A stretch of 64,000 nt of DNA from Nonlabens sp. MB-3u-79. Lineage in GTDB: Bacteria; Bacteroidota; Bacteroidia; Flavobacteriales; Flavobacteriaceae. Shown here one piece after another: positions 23,652 through 34,196 of this stretch (positions within the stretch are counted from its first letter, which is position 1; every line of letters begins with the position of its first letter). The position numbers were made by a program, and so were the translations under genes. The DNA is taken from positions 1,626,501-1,690,500 of the forward strand of contig NZ_CP025116.1 in assembly GCF_002831625.1 (NCBI RefSeq). Direction: 5' to 3'. The notes below the pieces were generated by a model. The model worked only from the letters and a program-made list of their open reading frames with translations. It was not told the DNA's origin and searched no databases.

Positions 23652-25109
23652 TTAATAACCAGGGTTTTGTTGTGCTCTCAAACCAGGATTACCGTTGAAT
23701 TCAGATAATGGAATAGGCCAGTTGAATCTAAAGTCTGATAAAGCAAGATCACAAGCTGCAAAAGGAGCACAATCCATGTTAGCTCTATCAATACCTCTAT
23801 TACCTAGAGAACCTAGTCTTCTAAGATCGACATATCTTCTTCCTTCAAAAGCAAATTCTAGTCTTCTTTCGTCAACAATTGCACCCCAAGCTTCTGTTAT
23901 ATTAGCATATGCAGGAGTAGCTTGATCAGCTCCAAACCTTGAATCTCTCAAATCATCAATTAATCCTGCAACGCCAGGAGCGTCACCAGCATTAGCACGA
24001 GCCTCTGCAAGAATCAATAACATTTCTGAAGAACGTAATATTTTTTGATCGTTCATTAATGGTTGACCTTCTGAACCTCTATACTTATTTACAATAAATA
24101 CATCTCTACCAGCTTCAGCAACATTTGAAAATTCAATTCCATTGTTGTCTCTTCTTAAATCAGCTGCGTCATATGCAAACCATAAGTTAGTAGCCATTTC
24201 ATAATATGGACCACCATTCAGGTCAGGACCAGAAAAGGCAAAACTAGCACCGTTCCATCCACCAGCAGAAGAACTTCCTGTAGCACCTTGACCGTCATAA
24301 GAATCATTAATAGTTCTTTCTAACTTCATGATTACTTCTGTGTTACCAGTGTCAGCGATCATAGCATCATACTGAGCAGGTGTTCCTAATGGGTAAGAGG
24401 TTAGTAAACTATTTGCGTAAGTTACTGCATTACCATAATCACCTGAATAAGCATAAGCTCTTGCTTTTAAAGCATTTACACTATCCTTACTAAAGAATGT
24501 AGAACTACTTTGAGTATCAATTAACCCATTAGCAGCGTCCAAGTCAGTAAATATTGCTGTAAAAGTTTCCCCAGTAGTGTTACGTAGTGGAGCAAGACCA
24601 GTATTTGCAACAAAATCAATAACAGGTACACCTAAAGTAGTAGGGTCTGTTAAGTCAGTGCTGTAGTACTGAAGAAGTTGTAAGTGTAAAAACGCACGTA
24701 TCGCATGTGCTTGACCTACTATACGATCTTCAGCAGCTTGATCATCACTATCAATATCGGCAGCAGCTTCAATAATTCTTGTAGCTCTTGTAATACCTTG
24801 ATAATTTCTTGTCCATAAAGCACTTGGTCCAGCTGCACCAGAATTAAACTGCTGACGGTACAAAGATTGTCCTTGACCTCCATTAGAATATGCAATACGA
24901 ATTTCATCAGTAAATACCGCATTAAAGTGTATTTCTGGTGTCGTATCTAGTCTGTTGTATGCAGCAGATAACGCATCCTGTAGGTCGTTAGTTGTTTGTA
25001 GTGCATTATCAGCACCTAACAAACCTACTTGTTCAATGTCAATAGCATCTTCGCAGCTCACTGCAAATACCGCTAAGGCACCTAATATTAAATTTTTATA
25101 TATTTTCAT
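23652..25109 (-). CDS. SusD/RagB-family nutrient-binding lipoprotein
   Basis: A 485-residue outer-membrane lipoprotein (Cys about 19, VFAVSCED) that forms the lid over the SusC barrel and captures the substrate. SusD features include QAHAIRAFLHLQLLQYYS (TPR-like helix), the DSVNALKARAYAYSGDYGNAV segment, SSEMLLILAEARANAG and DERRLEFAFEGRRYVDLRRLG at the C-terminal side. It is 12 bp after the SusC gene. No glycoside hydrolase, sulfatase or regulator accompanies it, so the substrate may be a peptide or a glycan handled elsewhere. Confidence 0.95.
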   Translation of the reverse strand: MKIYKNLILGALAVFAVSCEDAIDIEQVGLLGADNALQTTNDLQDALSAAYNRLDTTPEIHFNAVFTDEIRIAYSNGGQGQSLYRQQFNSGAAGPSALWTRNYQGITRATRIIEAAADIDSDDQAAEDRIVGQAHAIRAFLHLQLLQYYSTDLTDPTTLGVPVIDFVANTGLAPLRNTTGETFTAIFTDLDAANGLIDTQSSSTFFSKDSVNALKARAYAYSGDYGNAVTYANSLLTSYPLGTPAQYDAMIADTGNTEVIMKLERTINDSYDGQGATGSSSAGGWNGASFAFSGPDLNGGPYYEMATNLWFAYDAADLRRDNNGIEFSNVAEAGRDVFIVNKYRGSEGQPLMNDQKILRSSEMLLILAEARANAGDAPGVAGLIDDLRDSRFGADQATPAYANITEAWGAIVDERRLEFAFEGRRYVDLRRLGSLGNRGIDRANMDCAPFAACDLALSDFRFNWPIPLSEFNGNPGLRAQQNPGY

Positions 25110-25121
25110 TGCTTGTTTTTT

Positions 25122-28100
25122 TTAAATTCCTATTTCTACTCCTACAGATATGATTCTCGGTGTTGGATATGTACGTGATCCATTGCTTAATACAGCAGCA
25201 TCAAATCCTCTCCACTTAGAGAAAGTAACTAAGTTTTCTGCATTTACAAAAAGTCTCAAATTAGTTAAATGGAACTTTTCTACCACTGATTTGTCAAATG
25301 CGTAACCAAAGCTTACGAAACGTAATCTTAAGTAGTCAGCTTCTCTCAACCATCGGTTACTGTTGTTTAACGCTAACACGTTAGTCGCATCTAGTGATGG
25401 GATAGCAGTTACTCTGTTTGTTGGAGTCCATGCATCTAATAAGTCTGCAGATACATTAAACTGTCTTACACTTGTAATATCAACAACATCAGCAAGGTTA
25501 AAGTCAAAACGATCTATACCAGTTGCGTAATTCCATTGAGTTGTAAGGAAGAAGTTTTTGTAGTCAGCATTCAAAGTAATACCACCTTGAAATTCAGGAG
25601 TGAGATTTTTGTTTAACCATCTTCTGTCCGTATCATCATTAGGGTTTTCAGTTAGGTTTCCATTGATGTCATAATGAAGTAATTCACCGTTTGCTGGGTT
25701 TACACCTGCATAAGGAACTGAAAAATACTCTCCTAATCTACCACCTTCTCTACCTACACCGATACTTTGTCCGTCTTCTGTTGGTAAGTCTCTAATTACA
25801 TTTTCATTAAAGTTTCCTACAACACCTAATTCTAGACCAAAATCTCCTTGGTTTTTAGGTTGAAAAATTTTATATCTAAGGTCTATATCTATACCTTTAT
25901 TAGTCATTGTTCCAAAGTTACCAAAAAGTGAATAACCACCTGTACCAACTGCACCAGAAATATTTCTTGCTTGAAATAAGTCTTCTGTGTCCTTATAGTA
26001 AAGATCGATATTACCTCTTAATCTTCTGTCTACAGCTTCAAAATCAATACCTAAGTTAGTCTGACGAGTCGTCTCCCATTTTAAGTCACTAATACCAAAT
26101 ACAGTAGGCGCAAGTCCTTGAACACCTCCATAACCTCCTACAGAACCATATAGATCTTCTGTCAATGTAAGTCCAGTGAAGTATCCACCACCGTTTACAT
26201 TTTGATTTCCTACAGTACCGTAAGAAGCTCTTATTTTCAAGGTGTCAAAAGGATTGTTGTCTCCCCAGAAGTCTTCATTACTTACGTTCCATCTACCAGC
26301 TATGGAGTAAAAAGTACCCCATCTGTTAGTTGATGAAAATCTTGAAGAAGCATCTCTTCTCAAAGTTGCACTAAATCCATATTTACTGTCGTAATCATAA
26401 TCTAATGATCCAAAGTAAGAGAATAAACCTGAATTAAGAACTGTTGCATTAATGTTGTCTACAAACACATCGCTTCCACCATTATCACCGATAAATCCAG
26501 CGCCATCTCCAGGAGAAAATAGTGTTGGGTTAAGTCCGTTAGCTCTAAATCCAAATCCTCTAAAATGAGCCTTAAAGTATTCTGTATAAAGACCTACATC
26601 TAAAGTGTGCTTTTCATTAAATGTTTTGTTATATGCAAGACTAGTTACAGAGTTGAATGAAAATTGTCTGCTAGTCTGTTGAAAAGCAAAACCAGCTTGT
26701 CCTGCGTTGAAACTGTTTTGAAAAAACAAAGAGTTCCAACTATCAGAACCTTGGGATCTTGTTAGGACTATGTTTTGATAATCAAAACCACTTACGTTTC
26801 TCAGCGTAAGATCATCTGTTATTTTGTATCCAAAGTTTGCACTACCTAATACTTTAACTTCTTCTTCATCTCTTTGGTAAGAATTTAATCTGTCTAAAAG
26901 AATAAGAGGAGTAGATCTAAAAATAGATTCTAGTGTAGGAGTTGCTGCTACCAATTCTGTTGCATTTGTGTAATCAGTTGGTTGTAAATAAGGTACAGAG
27001 ATAAACGCCCCTAATACATAGTTACGGTTAATAGCACCTGATCCAATTGAGTTAGGCTCATTATTCACAGAGTAGTTAGCATTTAAATTAAGACCGTAAG
27101 TAAATCTCTTGTTTTCAGATCTACCGTTGATATTAGTTCTAATGTTAAATCTCTTCAATTTGGATTGTACTAATACACCTTCTTGATCGAAATAACCAAG
27201 TGAAGTAAACTGCGTACTATTTTTTCCACCAGAAGATAAGGTCACTGTATTGTTTGTGCTTACTCCAGTTCTAAAGAATACATCTTTCCAGTCTGTATTA
27301 GGAGCACCAGCGATTTGAGCATCTGTAAGTGGAGTTCCACTACCGTCAAATCCATTTGCACCAAAACCGACACCTCTATCACGTTCTAACGTAAGTAGTT
27401 GCTGAGAATCCATGTAGTTGTAATCATTACCCATCAGGTTAGTAAATGACTGTATAGAAGTTGCATTCACTTTTAAAGGTTGTTCGTACTTACCTTTTCT
27501 AGTTTCAATAACAATTACACCATTTGCTCCTCTGTTACCATATATAGAAGTACCTGCAGCATCTTTAAGAACTACAACACTTGCTATATCTTGTGGGTTT
27601 AAACTTCTGAAGTTATCCTCATCTACTGGTATACCATCGATTAAGAATAAAGGCTCTGTATTACCATTGATAGATCCCACACCACGAAGGTTTACTGTAG
27701 AATTTGCTCCTGGTTGTCCAGAGTTAGTAAAAATGTTCAAACCTGCTACTTGTCCAGAAAGAGTCTGTACAAAAGAAGCGTTTGGTCTGTTCTCAATGGT
27801 TTCACTAGTTACTACACTAGCTGCTACATTGATTCTCTCTTTTACTGCATCTCGGAAACCTACTACAACAACAGCATCCAATGATGTTTTCATTAGCGTG
27901 TTTATTACGGTTTGGTCACCTACTAGGACCATGACTTGATCATAACCGGAATAAGTAAATACTAACGTGTCCTCTGAATTAGCTTGGATTGAGTAATTTC
28001 CATCAAAGTCGGTTGTGGTATTAGCGGTTCCTCCTTTTACAGAGACGACAGCTCCAAAGAGACCACCTTCTGTATCAGTTACCTTCCCGGTAACGGTTTG

Positions 28101-28169
28101 CTGGGCAAAAGCTACTTGCACAACTAACGCTAGTAAAAGCGTTAAAATTCCATTTAATTTTGTTTTCAT
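25122..28169 (-). CDS. SusC/RagA-family TonB-linked outer membrane protein
   Basis: A 1015-residue TonB-dependent transporter. Order: signal peptide ending VAFAQ, carboxypeptidase-regulatory-like domain (VTGKVTDTEGGLFGAVVSVKG), plug with PNASFVQTLSGQVAGLN and LFLIDGIPVDED, GTSIYGNRGANGVIVIETRKGK (a SusC hallmark), then a 22-strand barrel ending in ISVGVEIGI. It imports large substrates across the outer membrane with the SusD partner. No clear promoter consensus is seen in the 117 bp upstream of its start. Confidence 0.96.
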   Translation of the reverse strand: MKTKLNGILTLLLALVVQVAFAQQTVTGKVTDTEGGLFGAVVSVKGGTANTTTDFDGNYSIQANSEDTLVFTYSGYDQVMVLVGDQTVINTLMKTSLDAVVVVGFRDAVKERINVAASVVTSETIENRPNASFVQTLSGQVAGLNIFTNSGQPGANSTVNLRGVGSINGNTEPLFLIDGIPVDEDNFRSLNPQDIASVVVLKDAAGTSIYGNRGANGVIVIETRKGKYEQPLKVNATSIQSFTNLMGNDYNYMDSQQLLTLERDRGVGFGANGFDGSGTPLTDAQIAGAPNTDWKDVFFRTGVSTNNTVTLSSGGKNSTQFTSLGYFDQEGVLVQSKLKRFNIRTNINGRSENKRFTYGLNLNANYSVNNEPNSIGSGAINRNYVLGAFISVPYLQPTDYTNATELVAATPTLESIFRSTPLILLDRLNSYQRDEEEVKVLGSANFGYKITDDLTLRNVSGFDYQNIVLTRSQGSDSWNSLFFQNSFNAGQAGFAFQQTSRQFSFNSVTSLAYNKTFNEKHTLDVGLYTEYFKAHFRGFGFRANGLNPTLFSPGDGAGFIGDNGGSDVFVDNINATVLNSGLFSYFGSLDYDYDSKYGFSATLRRDASSRFSSTNRWGTFYSIAGRWNVSNEDFWGDNNPFDTLKIRASYGTVGNQNVNGGGYFTGLTLTEDLYGSVGGYGGVQGLAPTVFGISDLKWETTRQTNLGIDFEAVDRRLRGNIDLYYKDTEDLFQARNISGAVGTGGYSLFGNFGTMTNKGIDIDLRYKIFQPKNQGDFGLELGVVGNFNENVIRDLPTEDGQSIGVGREGGRLGEYFSVPYAGVNPANGELLHYDINGNLTENPNDDTDRRWLNKNLTPEFQGGITLNADYKNFFLTTQWNYATGIDRFDFNLADVVDITSVRQFNVSADLLDAWTPTNRVTAIPSLDATNVLALNNSNRWLREADYLRLRFVSFGYAFDKSVVEKFHLTNLRLFVNAENLVTFSKWRGFDAAVLSNGSRTYPTPRIISVGVEIGI

Positions 28170-28286
28170 GTTTAGATTTATTTGAATTAGCCAATGCCAA
28201 AAATCAAAAAAAGAAGTTAATAAAACAACTTTTATGGAATCTATTTATACTATTTATTTAAATAGACTTAACATTCAGCTAACATT

Positions 28287-29933
28287 CTAGAAGTTTATTT
28301 TTAGGTTAATGTGAGCTACTGTGCTGGATAAGTCCACTTTAGCATCTTCAAAACGGCCGTTTGCGATGCTTAAATTTAAAACCCCAGCCTGTGTTAAAAT
28401 TGCAATCCCACCACCAAAACCGTATAATTTATCAAGCTTTTTACTATTAAAATTCTCAAAAACTCCTATATCTAGAATACTGTGTAGGTATATTTGATCG
28501 TTTAAACGGTATCTATACTCAGTTGCGAGCGTGGTATAGAAAGAGCTATCTATGCTGTTTTGGTTAAACCCTCTAATACTTCCCAAACCGCCGAATTGAT
28601 AAAGCTCATTGAACTGGATATTATTAGAGTTTAAGTAGGTGCTCGTCAATCTGCCTAAAAACTTACTTCTATAACCTAGATGCCACAACTTTAAAAAGGT
28701 TGCGTGAAAATTCAATTGATTTTCAGAATTGTTTTCAATGCTTCTTTCATTGAACCCTATACGGGTAGTTAACCAGAGGTTTTCTGGCATTAAAAGGTCT
28801 GATGTCTGCTTTTTAATTTCTGTTATTAGCTCTATTCCGTTTTTAGAAAAATCTTCTAAACTGGCATCTTGACCTATTGCCGTAGAGGTGCTGTTGATGT
28901 AGTTGATTCCTATAGTACTGTTCCAATTGGGTTTGTAAAACAGTCCTGCTCTTACTGATGTTCTTTGGTAGGTGCTGTCTCGCCTTTGTATTTCCAGCAT
29001 AGAAGATATCCCTAGAGGGGTATCCCATACATAAGGAAGGTCTATACTGGTCGTGAATTGCGTCTGGTCGCCATTGTCGTTTCTGTATTCTAGAAGAAAG
29101 GTTTCTGCGCGATCCAGATTGTTTTGTAGTTTGAGGTGAACATATCCGTTCAGTTCCAGTTTTCCATTATTAGAATTATTAAAACCTATTAAACCATCAG
29201 CACTATTTGTTTTTATTTTTTCCAGGTAAATAAAAACGTTGGTGCTGTCCTGTTTGAATAACACCTCTGTGTCCTTTGTTTTTTTTACAAAGGGCATGTC
29301 TTCAAGACTTTTTTCTAGTCGCCCAATGGTTTTATCGTTATAGGTGTTTCTTCTTTTGGTAAAGTTTTGGAGCGTGTTGGTTGGAAATTTGTCATATCCT
29401 TTTATCGTTATGCGGTTTAAATACCTTTTTTTTCTTTGAGAAACTGTAAGTGCAGCTTCTATAGTATCGCTATTGTTGAATTTAAAATGGGTTAGTTGGG
29501 TTGTGGTAAAAGGGAAGCCTTCTTGTTGGATGCTATTGTTTAGGTCATATAAATAATTTTCAATCTCATTTATAGGAATGAAGTTACGCTTTCGCGAAAG
29601 CGAGATCACTTTCAGGACCTCTAACCTAAGATCGGTATCTTCTTTAATTTGAACATGGGAATACCTTCTGTTGAGTACTATCTCTAATTGTTGTAAGCTG
29701 TCATTGATCTTTTGTCGCTTATTAATAAGAAGATTCAAGTAGCCCTTTTTCAACAAGGAAGTTCTGATGCTGTCGGTCTGTTGGTTGCTATTCATTTCTT
29801 TTAAAGGGAGTTGAACAAGGGAGTCTGCGGGACTAAGTTCTGTTTTTTTAAAAGCGAGTTGGAGTTGATGGTTTTGACCATTTCCTATATTTAAAAATAG
29901 AATATATATAATAAGGACGTAAGTATGTTTCAA
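28287..29933 (-). CDS. Omp85-superfamily outer membrane protein (surface antigen/ShlB-like)
   Basis: A 548-residue protein with an N-terminal signal peptide (MKHTYVLIIYILFLNIGNGQ), POTRA-like repeats (IKGYDKFPTNTLQNFTKRR), and a C-terminal beta-barrel carrying the Omp85 lid-loop motif GGLGSIRGF near residue 460 and a terminal Phe (HINLKINF). Omp85 proteins insert or secrete proteins through the outer membrane, but the client here is unknown; it is too short for BamA. The start is TTG at 29933; no in-frame ATG exists close by and an upstream stop limits the frame. An exact palindrome copy encodes LSRKR (29587-29602). Confidence 0.82.
   Translation of the reverse strand: MKHTYVLIIYILFLNIGNGQNHQLQLAFKKTELSPADSLVQLPLKEMNSNQQTDSIRTSLLKKGYLNLLINKRQKINDSLQQLEIVLNRRYSHVQIKEDTDLRLEVLKVISLSRKRNFIPINEIENYLYDLNNSIQQEGFPFTTTQLTHFKFNNSDTIEAALTVSQRKKRYLNRITIKGYDKFPTNTLQNFTKRRNTYNDKTIGRLEKSLEDMPFVKKTKDTEVLFKQDSTNVFIYLEKIKTNSADGLIGFNNSNNGKLELNGYVHLKLQNNLDRAETFLLEYRNDNGDQTQFTTSIDLPYVWDTPLGISSMLEIQRRDSTYQRTSVRAGLFYKPNWNSTIGINYINSTSTAIGQDASLEDFSKNGIELITEIKKQTSDLLMPENLWLTTRIGFNERSIENNSENQLNFHATFLKLWHLGYRSKFLGRLTSTYLNSNNIQFNELYQFGGLGSIRGFNQNSIDSSFYTTLATEYRYRLNDQIYLHSILDIGVFENFNSKKLDKLYGFGGGIAILTQAGVLNLSIANGRFEDAKVDLSSTVAHINLKINF
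29587..29602. repeat. Dispersed 16-bp palindrome, copy 6 (in Omp85-type gene)
   Basis: Exact cgctttcgcgaaagcg, read as LSRKR on the minus strand in the periplasmic domain. Confidence 0.9.
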
Positions 29934-30032
29934 TGTAGTTTTGTTATTAAGGCTTAAACCTATGAATTAACGTGTGATATTGTTCTATTCTTGTGCTTTA
30001 ATAAAAAGATATACAAATATTTGAAACTGAGG

Positions 30033-30063
30033 TTTGAATAAGTCAATTTTATTCATACCTTTG
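30033..30063 (+). promoter_or_regulatory. Promoter of the ribosomal protein cluster
   Basis: TTTG (30033-30036), 19 nt, TACCTTTG (30056-30063) is a full match to the Bacteroidota -33/-7 consensus. The predicted leader to the rpsL ATG is about 35-40 nt. It is the best promoter in the window and fits a highly expressed operon. Confidence 0.78.
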
Positions 30064-30104
30064 CCGACCCTTAAAAAAGGATTAATTTATTAGCGTAAAA
30101 CAAT

Positions 30105-30479
30105 ATGCCAACGATTTCACAATTAGTACGTAAAGGAAGAGCCAAAATAACCAAGAAGAGTAAATCGGCTGCTTTAGATTCATGTCCTCAACGTCGTGGA
30201 GTATGTACTCGTGTTTACACCACAACACCAAAGAAGCCTAACTCGGCAATGAGAAAGGTTGCTCGTGTTAGACTTACCAACGGTAAGGAAGTAAACGCAT
30301 ACATTCCAGGAGAAGGACACAATCTACAAGAGCACTCGATAGTATTGGTTAGAGGTGGAAGGGTAAAGGATTTGCCGGGAGTTAGATATCACATTGTGCG
30401 TGGAGCACTGGACACCGCAGGTGTAGCAGACCGTACACAACGTAGATCTAAATACGGTGCAAAACGCCCTAAGAAGTAA
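30105..30479 (+). CDS. rpsL: 30S ribosomal protein S12 (uS12)
   Basis: Decoding-centre protein of the small subunit; 124 residues. The conserved [18 protein letters not shown] loop, which contacts the A-site and includes the lysine altered in streptomycin resistance, is unchanged, as is [11 protein letters not shown]. It begins the str-type part of the cluster directly behind the strong promoter. Gene order after it is rpsG and fusA; no tuf gene follows, as is usual in Bacteroidota. Confidence 0.98.
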   Translation: MPTISQLVRKGRAKITKKSKSAALDSCPQRRGVCTRVYTTTPKKPNSAMRKVARVRLTNGKEVNAYIPGEGHNLQEHSIVLVRGGRVKDLPGVRYHIVRGALDTAGVADRTQRRSKYGAKRPKK

Positions 30480-30547
30480 ACTAAATTTTAAAGAATTGGA
30501 GCATACTCTGTTCCTATTTTTTTAATTAACAATTTCAACAAGAAGAA

Positions 30548-31024
30548 ATGAGAAAAAGACAGGCCAAGAAGCGTCCTATCCTACCGGATCCACGCTTTAA
30601 AGACCAGCTAGTGACACGTTTCGTTAACATGATGATGTTACACGGAAAGAAGTCTACAGCATTCAAACTTTTCTATGATGCAATGGATATCGTAGAAGAG
30701 AAAAATCAAGATGAAGAAAAGACTTCTCTAGAAGTGTGGAAAGATGCGTTATCTAACGTTATGCCACACGTAGAAGTACGTTCTCGCCGTGTTGGTGGAG
30801 CTACTTTTCAAATTCCAATGCAAATTAGACCGGATAGAAAAATATCTACTGCTATGAAGTGGTTGATCAGTTATTCTCGTAAGCGTAATGAAAAATCATT
30901 TTCTGTACGATTAGCTTCTGAAATTCTTGCTGCGGCTAAGGAAGAAGGTGCTGCTGTTAAGAAAAAGGTGGATACGCACAAGATGGCTGAAGCGAATAAA
31001 GCATTTTCACACTTTAGATTCTAA
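30548..31024 (+). CDS. rpsG: 30S ribosomal protein S7 (uS7)
   Basis: Primary 16S rRNA-binding protein that organises the head of the small subunit; 158 residues. It begins [20 protein letters not shown] and has [20 protein letters not shown]. It lies 68 bp after rpsL and 2 bp before fusA. In E. coli this protein represses its operon; whether the rpsL-rpsG spacer has such a site cannot be seen. Confidence 0.98.
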   Translation: MRKRQAKKRPILPDPRFKDQLVTRFVNMMMLHGKKSTAFKLFYDAMDIVEEKNQDEEKTSLEVWKDALSNVMPHVEVRSRRVGGATFQIPMQIRPDRKISTAMKWLISYSRKRNEKSFSVRLASEILAAAKEEGAAVKKKVDTHKMAEANKAFSHFRF

Positions 31025-31026
31025 AA

Positions 31027-33168
31027 ATGGCACAAAGAGATTTAAAATACACGAGAAATATTGGTATTGCTGCGCACATTGATGCGGGTAAAACCACTAC
31101 GACAGAGCGTATTCTTTTTTATACAGGAGTAAGTCATAAGATAGGTGAGGTGCACGATGGTGCTGCTACTATGGACTGGATGGAGCAAGAGCAAGAACGT
31201 GGTATTACTATTACTTCTGCTGCTACTACATGTACATGGAAATTTCCAATGGAAAACGCAGAGCCATTACCAGAAACTAAGGATTATCACTTTAATATTA
31301 TTGACACACCAGGTCACGTTGACTTTACAGTAGAGGTTAATAGATCGTTACGTGTTCTTGACGGTTTAGTTTTCTTATTTAGTGCAGTTGATGGTGTTGA
31401 GCCGCAATCTGAAACTAACTGGAGACTTGCTGATAATTATAAAGTGCCGCGTATAGGTTTTGTAAACAAAATGGACCGTCAAGGGTCTAACTTTCTTGCT
31501 GTATGTCAGCAAGTAAAAGATATGTTGAAATCTAACGCAGTGCCGATTGTTTTAAACATTGGCGATGAAGATGAATTCAAAGGTATCATTGACCTTGTGA
31601 AGAATCGTGCTATTGTTTGGCATGATGATACTCAAGGAGCAACATTTGATGTGATCGGTATTCCTGAGGAATTGAAAGAAGAGGCAAGAAAATATCGTGG
31701 AATGCTTATCGAAGAGGTAGCTGCATATGATGAGAACTTGCTTGAAAAATATATGGAGGATGAAGACTCTATTACTGAGGATGAAGTGCATGCTGCTCTT
31801 CGTGCTGCTGTAATGGATATGTCTATTATTCCTATGATTTGTGGTTCAGCGTTTAAAAATAAAGGTGTTCAGTTTCTATTAGATGCTGTATGTCGTTATT
31901 TGCCTGCTCCTACAGATAAAGAAGGTATTTTCGGTATCAATCCTGATACTGATGAGCAAGAAATAAGAAGACCAGATGTTAATGAGCCTTTTGCTGCTCT
32001 AGCATTTAAAATTGCTACAGATCCTTTTGTTGGTCGTTTAGCTTTTTTCCGTGCTTATTCTGGCCGTTTAGATGCTGGATCATACATCCTTAACAACCGT
32101 TCAGGTAAAAAGGAACGTATTTCTCGTATTTATCAAATGCACTCTAATAAACAAAACGCCATCGATTATATCGAAGCGGGTGATATAGGTGCAGCGGTAG
32201 GATTCAAAGATATCAAGACTGGTGATACCATGACTGATGAAAAGCACCCTATCGTTTTGGAATCTATGGATTTTCCAGATCCAGTTATCGGTATTGCTGT
32301 AGAACCAAAAACTAAGGCAGATGTTGATAAAATGGGTATGGCTTTAGCTAAATTAGCTGAAGAAGATCCAACATTCCAAGTAAGAACTGATGAAGCTTCA
32401 GGCCAGACTATTATCTCTGGAATGGGAGAGTTACACTTAGATATTATCGTTGACCGTATGCGTCGCGAATTTAAGGTTGAGCTTAACCAAGGTGCGCCAC
32501 AAGTGGAGTATAAAGAGGCTATCACTAGATCGGCTACACACAGAGAAACTTATAAAAAGCAATCTGGTGGTCGTGGTAAATTTGGAGATATTGTATTTAC
32601 TATCGAACCAGCTGAACCAAATGAGGAGGGTAAGATAGAAGAAGGTCTTCAATTCATAAATAAGATTAAAGGTGGTAACGTTCCTAAGGAATTTATCCCT
32701 TCAATTGAAAAAGGTTTCCGTGAATCAATGAAAGCAGGTCCTCTTGCTGGATTTGAGATGGATAGTATGAGAGTAACCTTGACTGATGGATCTTTCCACG
32801 CTGTGGATTCTGATGCATTATCATTTGAACTTGCTGCTAAAATGGGTTACAAAGCTTCTGCAAAGTCTGCAGGTGCGGTAATTCTAGAACCTATCATGAA
32901 GCTTGAGGTAATTACTCCAGAAGAAAACATGGGTGATATCGTAGGTGACTTAAACCGTCGTCGTGGTCAAGTGAATGATATGAGTGATCGTAATGGTGCT
33001 AAGGTTGTTAAAGCTGATGTGCCATTGTCGGAGATGTTTGGTTATGTAACTACGTTACGTACGCTTTCATCAGGTCGTGCAACATCTACAATGTCATTTT
33101 CACATTATGCTGAAACTCCTTCTAACATTAGTGAAGTAGTAATCGCAGCAACAAAAGGTAACAATTAA
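31027..33168 (+). CDS. fusA: Elongation factor G
   Basis: Translocation GTPase of 713 residues. G1 [15 protein letters not shown]3 DTPGHVDF and G4 NKMDR are intact, followed by domain II ([15 protein letters not shown]), domain III ([14 protein letters not shown]) and domains IV-V ([20 protein letters not shown]). Its position between rpsG and rpsJ marks it as the housekeeping EF-G rather than a secondary paralogue. The only oddity is a short insertion after the switch region ([16 protein letters not shown]), common in Bacteroidota EF-G. Confidence 0.98.
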   Translation: MAQRDLKYTRNIGIAAHIDAGKTTTTERILFYTGVSHKIGEVHDGAATMDWMEQEQERGITITSAATTCTWKFPMENAEPLPETKDYHFNIIDTPGHVDFTVEVNRSLRVLDGLVFLFSAVDGVEPQSETNWRLADNYKVPRIGFVNKMDRQGSNFLAVCQQVKDMLKSNAVPIVLNIGDEDEFKGIIDLVKNRAIVWHDDTQGATFDVIGIPEELKEEARKYRGMLIEEVAAYDENLLEKYMEDEDSITEDEVHAALRAAVMDMSIIPMICGSAFKNKGVQFLLDAVCRYLPAPTDKEGIFGINPDTDEQEIRRPDVNEPFAALAFKIATDPFVGRLAFFRAYSGRLDAGSYILNNRSGKKERISRIYQMHSNKQNAIDYIEAGDIGAAVGFKDIKTGDTMTDEKHPIVLESMDFPDPVIGIAVEPKTKADVDKMGMALAKLAEEDPTFQVRTDEASGQTIISGMGELHLDIIVDRMRREFKVELNQGAPQVEYKEAITRSATHRETYKKQSGGRGKFGDIVFTIEPAEPNEEGKIEEGLQFINKIKGGNVPKEFIPSIEKGFRESMKAGPLAGFEMDSMRVTLTDGSFHAVDSDALSFELAAKMGYKASAKSAGAVILEPIMKLEVITPEENMGDIVGDLNRRRGQVNDMSDRNGAKVVKADVPLSEMFGYVTTLRTLSSGRATSTMSFSHYAETPSNISEVVIAATKGNN

Positions 33169-33179
33169 TATTTCAAACG

Positions 33180-33485
33180 ATGAGTCAAAAAATCAGAATT
33201 AAACTCAAGTCTTACGATTATAATCTGGTAGATAAATCTGCAGAAAAAATCGTTAAAACTGTAAAAAGTACAGGTGCTGTTGTAACTGGACCTATTCCAC
33301 TTCCAACACACAAAAAAATATTTACAGTATTAAGATCTCCTCACGTCAATAAAAAATCTCGTGAGCAGTTTCAATTGAGCTCTTACAAGAGACTTCTTGA
33401 CATCTATAGTTCTTCTTCAAAGACTATTGATGCTCTTATGAAGTTAGAACTTCCTAGTGGAGTTGAAGTGGAGATCAAGGTATAA
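33180..33485 (+). CDS. rpsJ: 30S ribosomal protein S10 (uS10)
   Basis: A 101-residue 30S head protein, also the NusE factor of transcription antitermination. Sequence [20 protein letters not shown] and the [20 protein letters not shown] loop are typical. It is 11 bp after fusA. The 93-bp gap to rplC is the largest within the early cluster and holds a terminator-like palindrome. Confidence 0.98.
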   Translation: MSQKIRIKLKSYDYNLVDKSAEKIVKTVKSTGAVVTGPIPLPTHKKIFTVLRSPHVNKKSREQFQLSSYKRLLDIYSSSSKTIDALMKLELPSGVEVEIKV

Positions 33486-33512
33486 TCATTTTACTGAGGA
33501 TAAGAAAATTGA

Positions 33513-33543
33513 TAAGTACCGCTTTCGCGAAAGCGGTGCTTTT
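33513..33543 (+). terminator. Terminator-like palindrome between rpsJ and rplC (copy 7)
   Basis: The exact 16-bp palindrome (33520-33535) is extended here to a perfect 20-bp palindrome (33518-33537). With a G-U pair it reaches a 12-bp stem AAGTACCGCTTT/AAAGCGGTGCTT with a CGCG loop and a following T run. It could act as a partial terminator or attenuator separating rpsL-rpsG-fusA-rpsJ from the genes below, or simply as the mobile-like repeat. Confidence 0.5.
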
Positions 33544-33578
33544 TAAAAAGTTTTTAAATAACAATTAATTAAATAAAT

Positions 33579-34196
33579 ATGTCTGGGTTAATAGGAAGAA
33601 AAATCGGAATGACTAGTATTTATGACGAGAATGGTAAGAATATGCCATGTACGATCATAGAGGCAGGTCCTTGCGTTGTTACCCAAGTCAGAACTGAAGA
33701 GGTAGATGGATATTCTGCTTTGCAATTAGGTTTCGATGACAAATCAGACAAGAATGCTTCTAAAGCTGCTCAAGGGCATTTTAAGAAAGCAGGTTCTGGT
33801 GTCAAAAGAAAAGTTGCTGAATTCAAACGTTTTGATAAGGAGTACAATTTAGGTGATTCGATCACTGTAGATATGTTCACAGAAGGTGAATTTGTCGATG
33901 TGGCGGGAACGTCAAAAGGTAAAGGTTTTCAAGGTGTTGTTAAACGTCACGGTTTTGGTGGTGTTGGACAAGCGACACACGGTCAACACAACCGTTTAAG
34001 AGCTCCTGGTTCTATCGGTGCTGCATCTTACCCTGCACGTGTATTCAAAGGAATGCGCATGGGTGGACAGATGGGTAACGAAAAAGTAAAAGTTCAAAAT
34101 TTAAGAGTATTAAAAGTTGTTTCTGAAAAGAATCTTTTAGTGGTGAAGGGTTGTATACCTGGTCATAAAAACTCTTATGTAATCGTACAGAAATAA
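33579..34196 (+). CDS. rplC: 50S ribosomal protein L3 (uL3)
   Basis: Early-assembly 23S rRNA-binding protein near the peptidyl transferase centre; 205 residues. It starts [20 protein letters not shown] and has the [13 protein letters not shown] and [12 protein letters not shown] loop. It overlaps rplD by 1 bp. Confidence 0.98.
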   Translation: MSGLIGRKIGMTSIYDENGKNMPCTIIEAGPCVVTQVRTEEVDGYSALQLGFDDKSDKNASKAAQGHFKKAGSGVKRKVAEFKRFDKEYNLGDSITVDMFTEGEFVDVAGTSKGKGFQGVVKRHGFGGVGQATHGQHNRLRAPGSIGAASYPARVFKGMRMGGQMGNEKVKVQNLRVLKVVSEKNLLVVKGCIPGHKNSYVIVQK

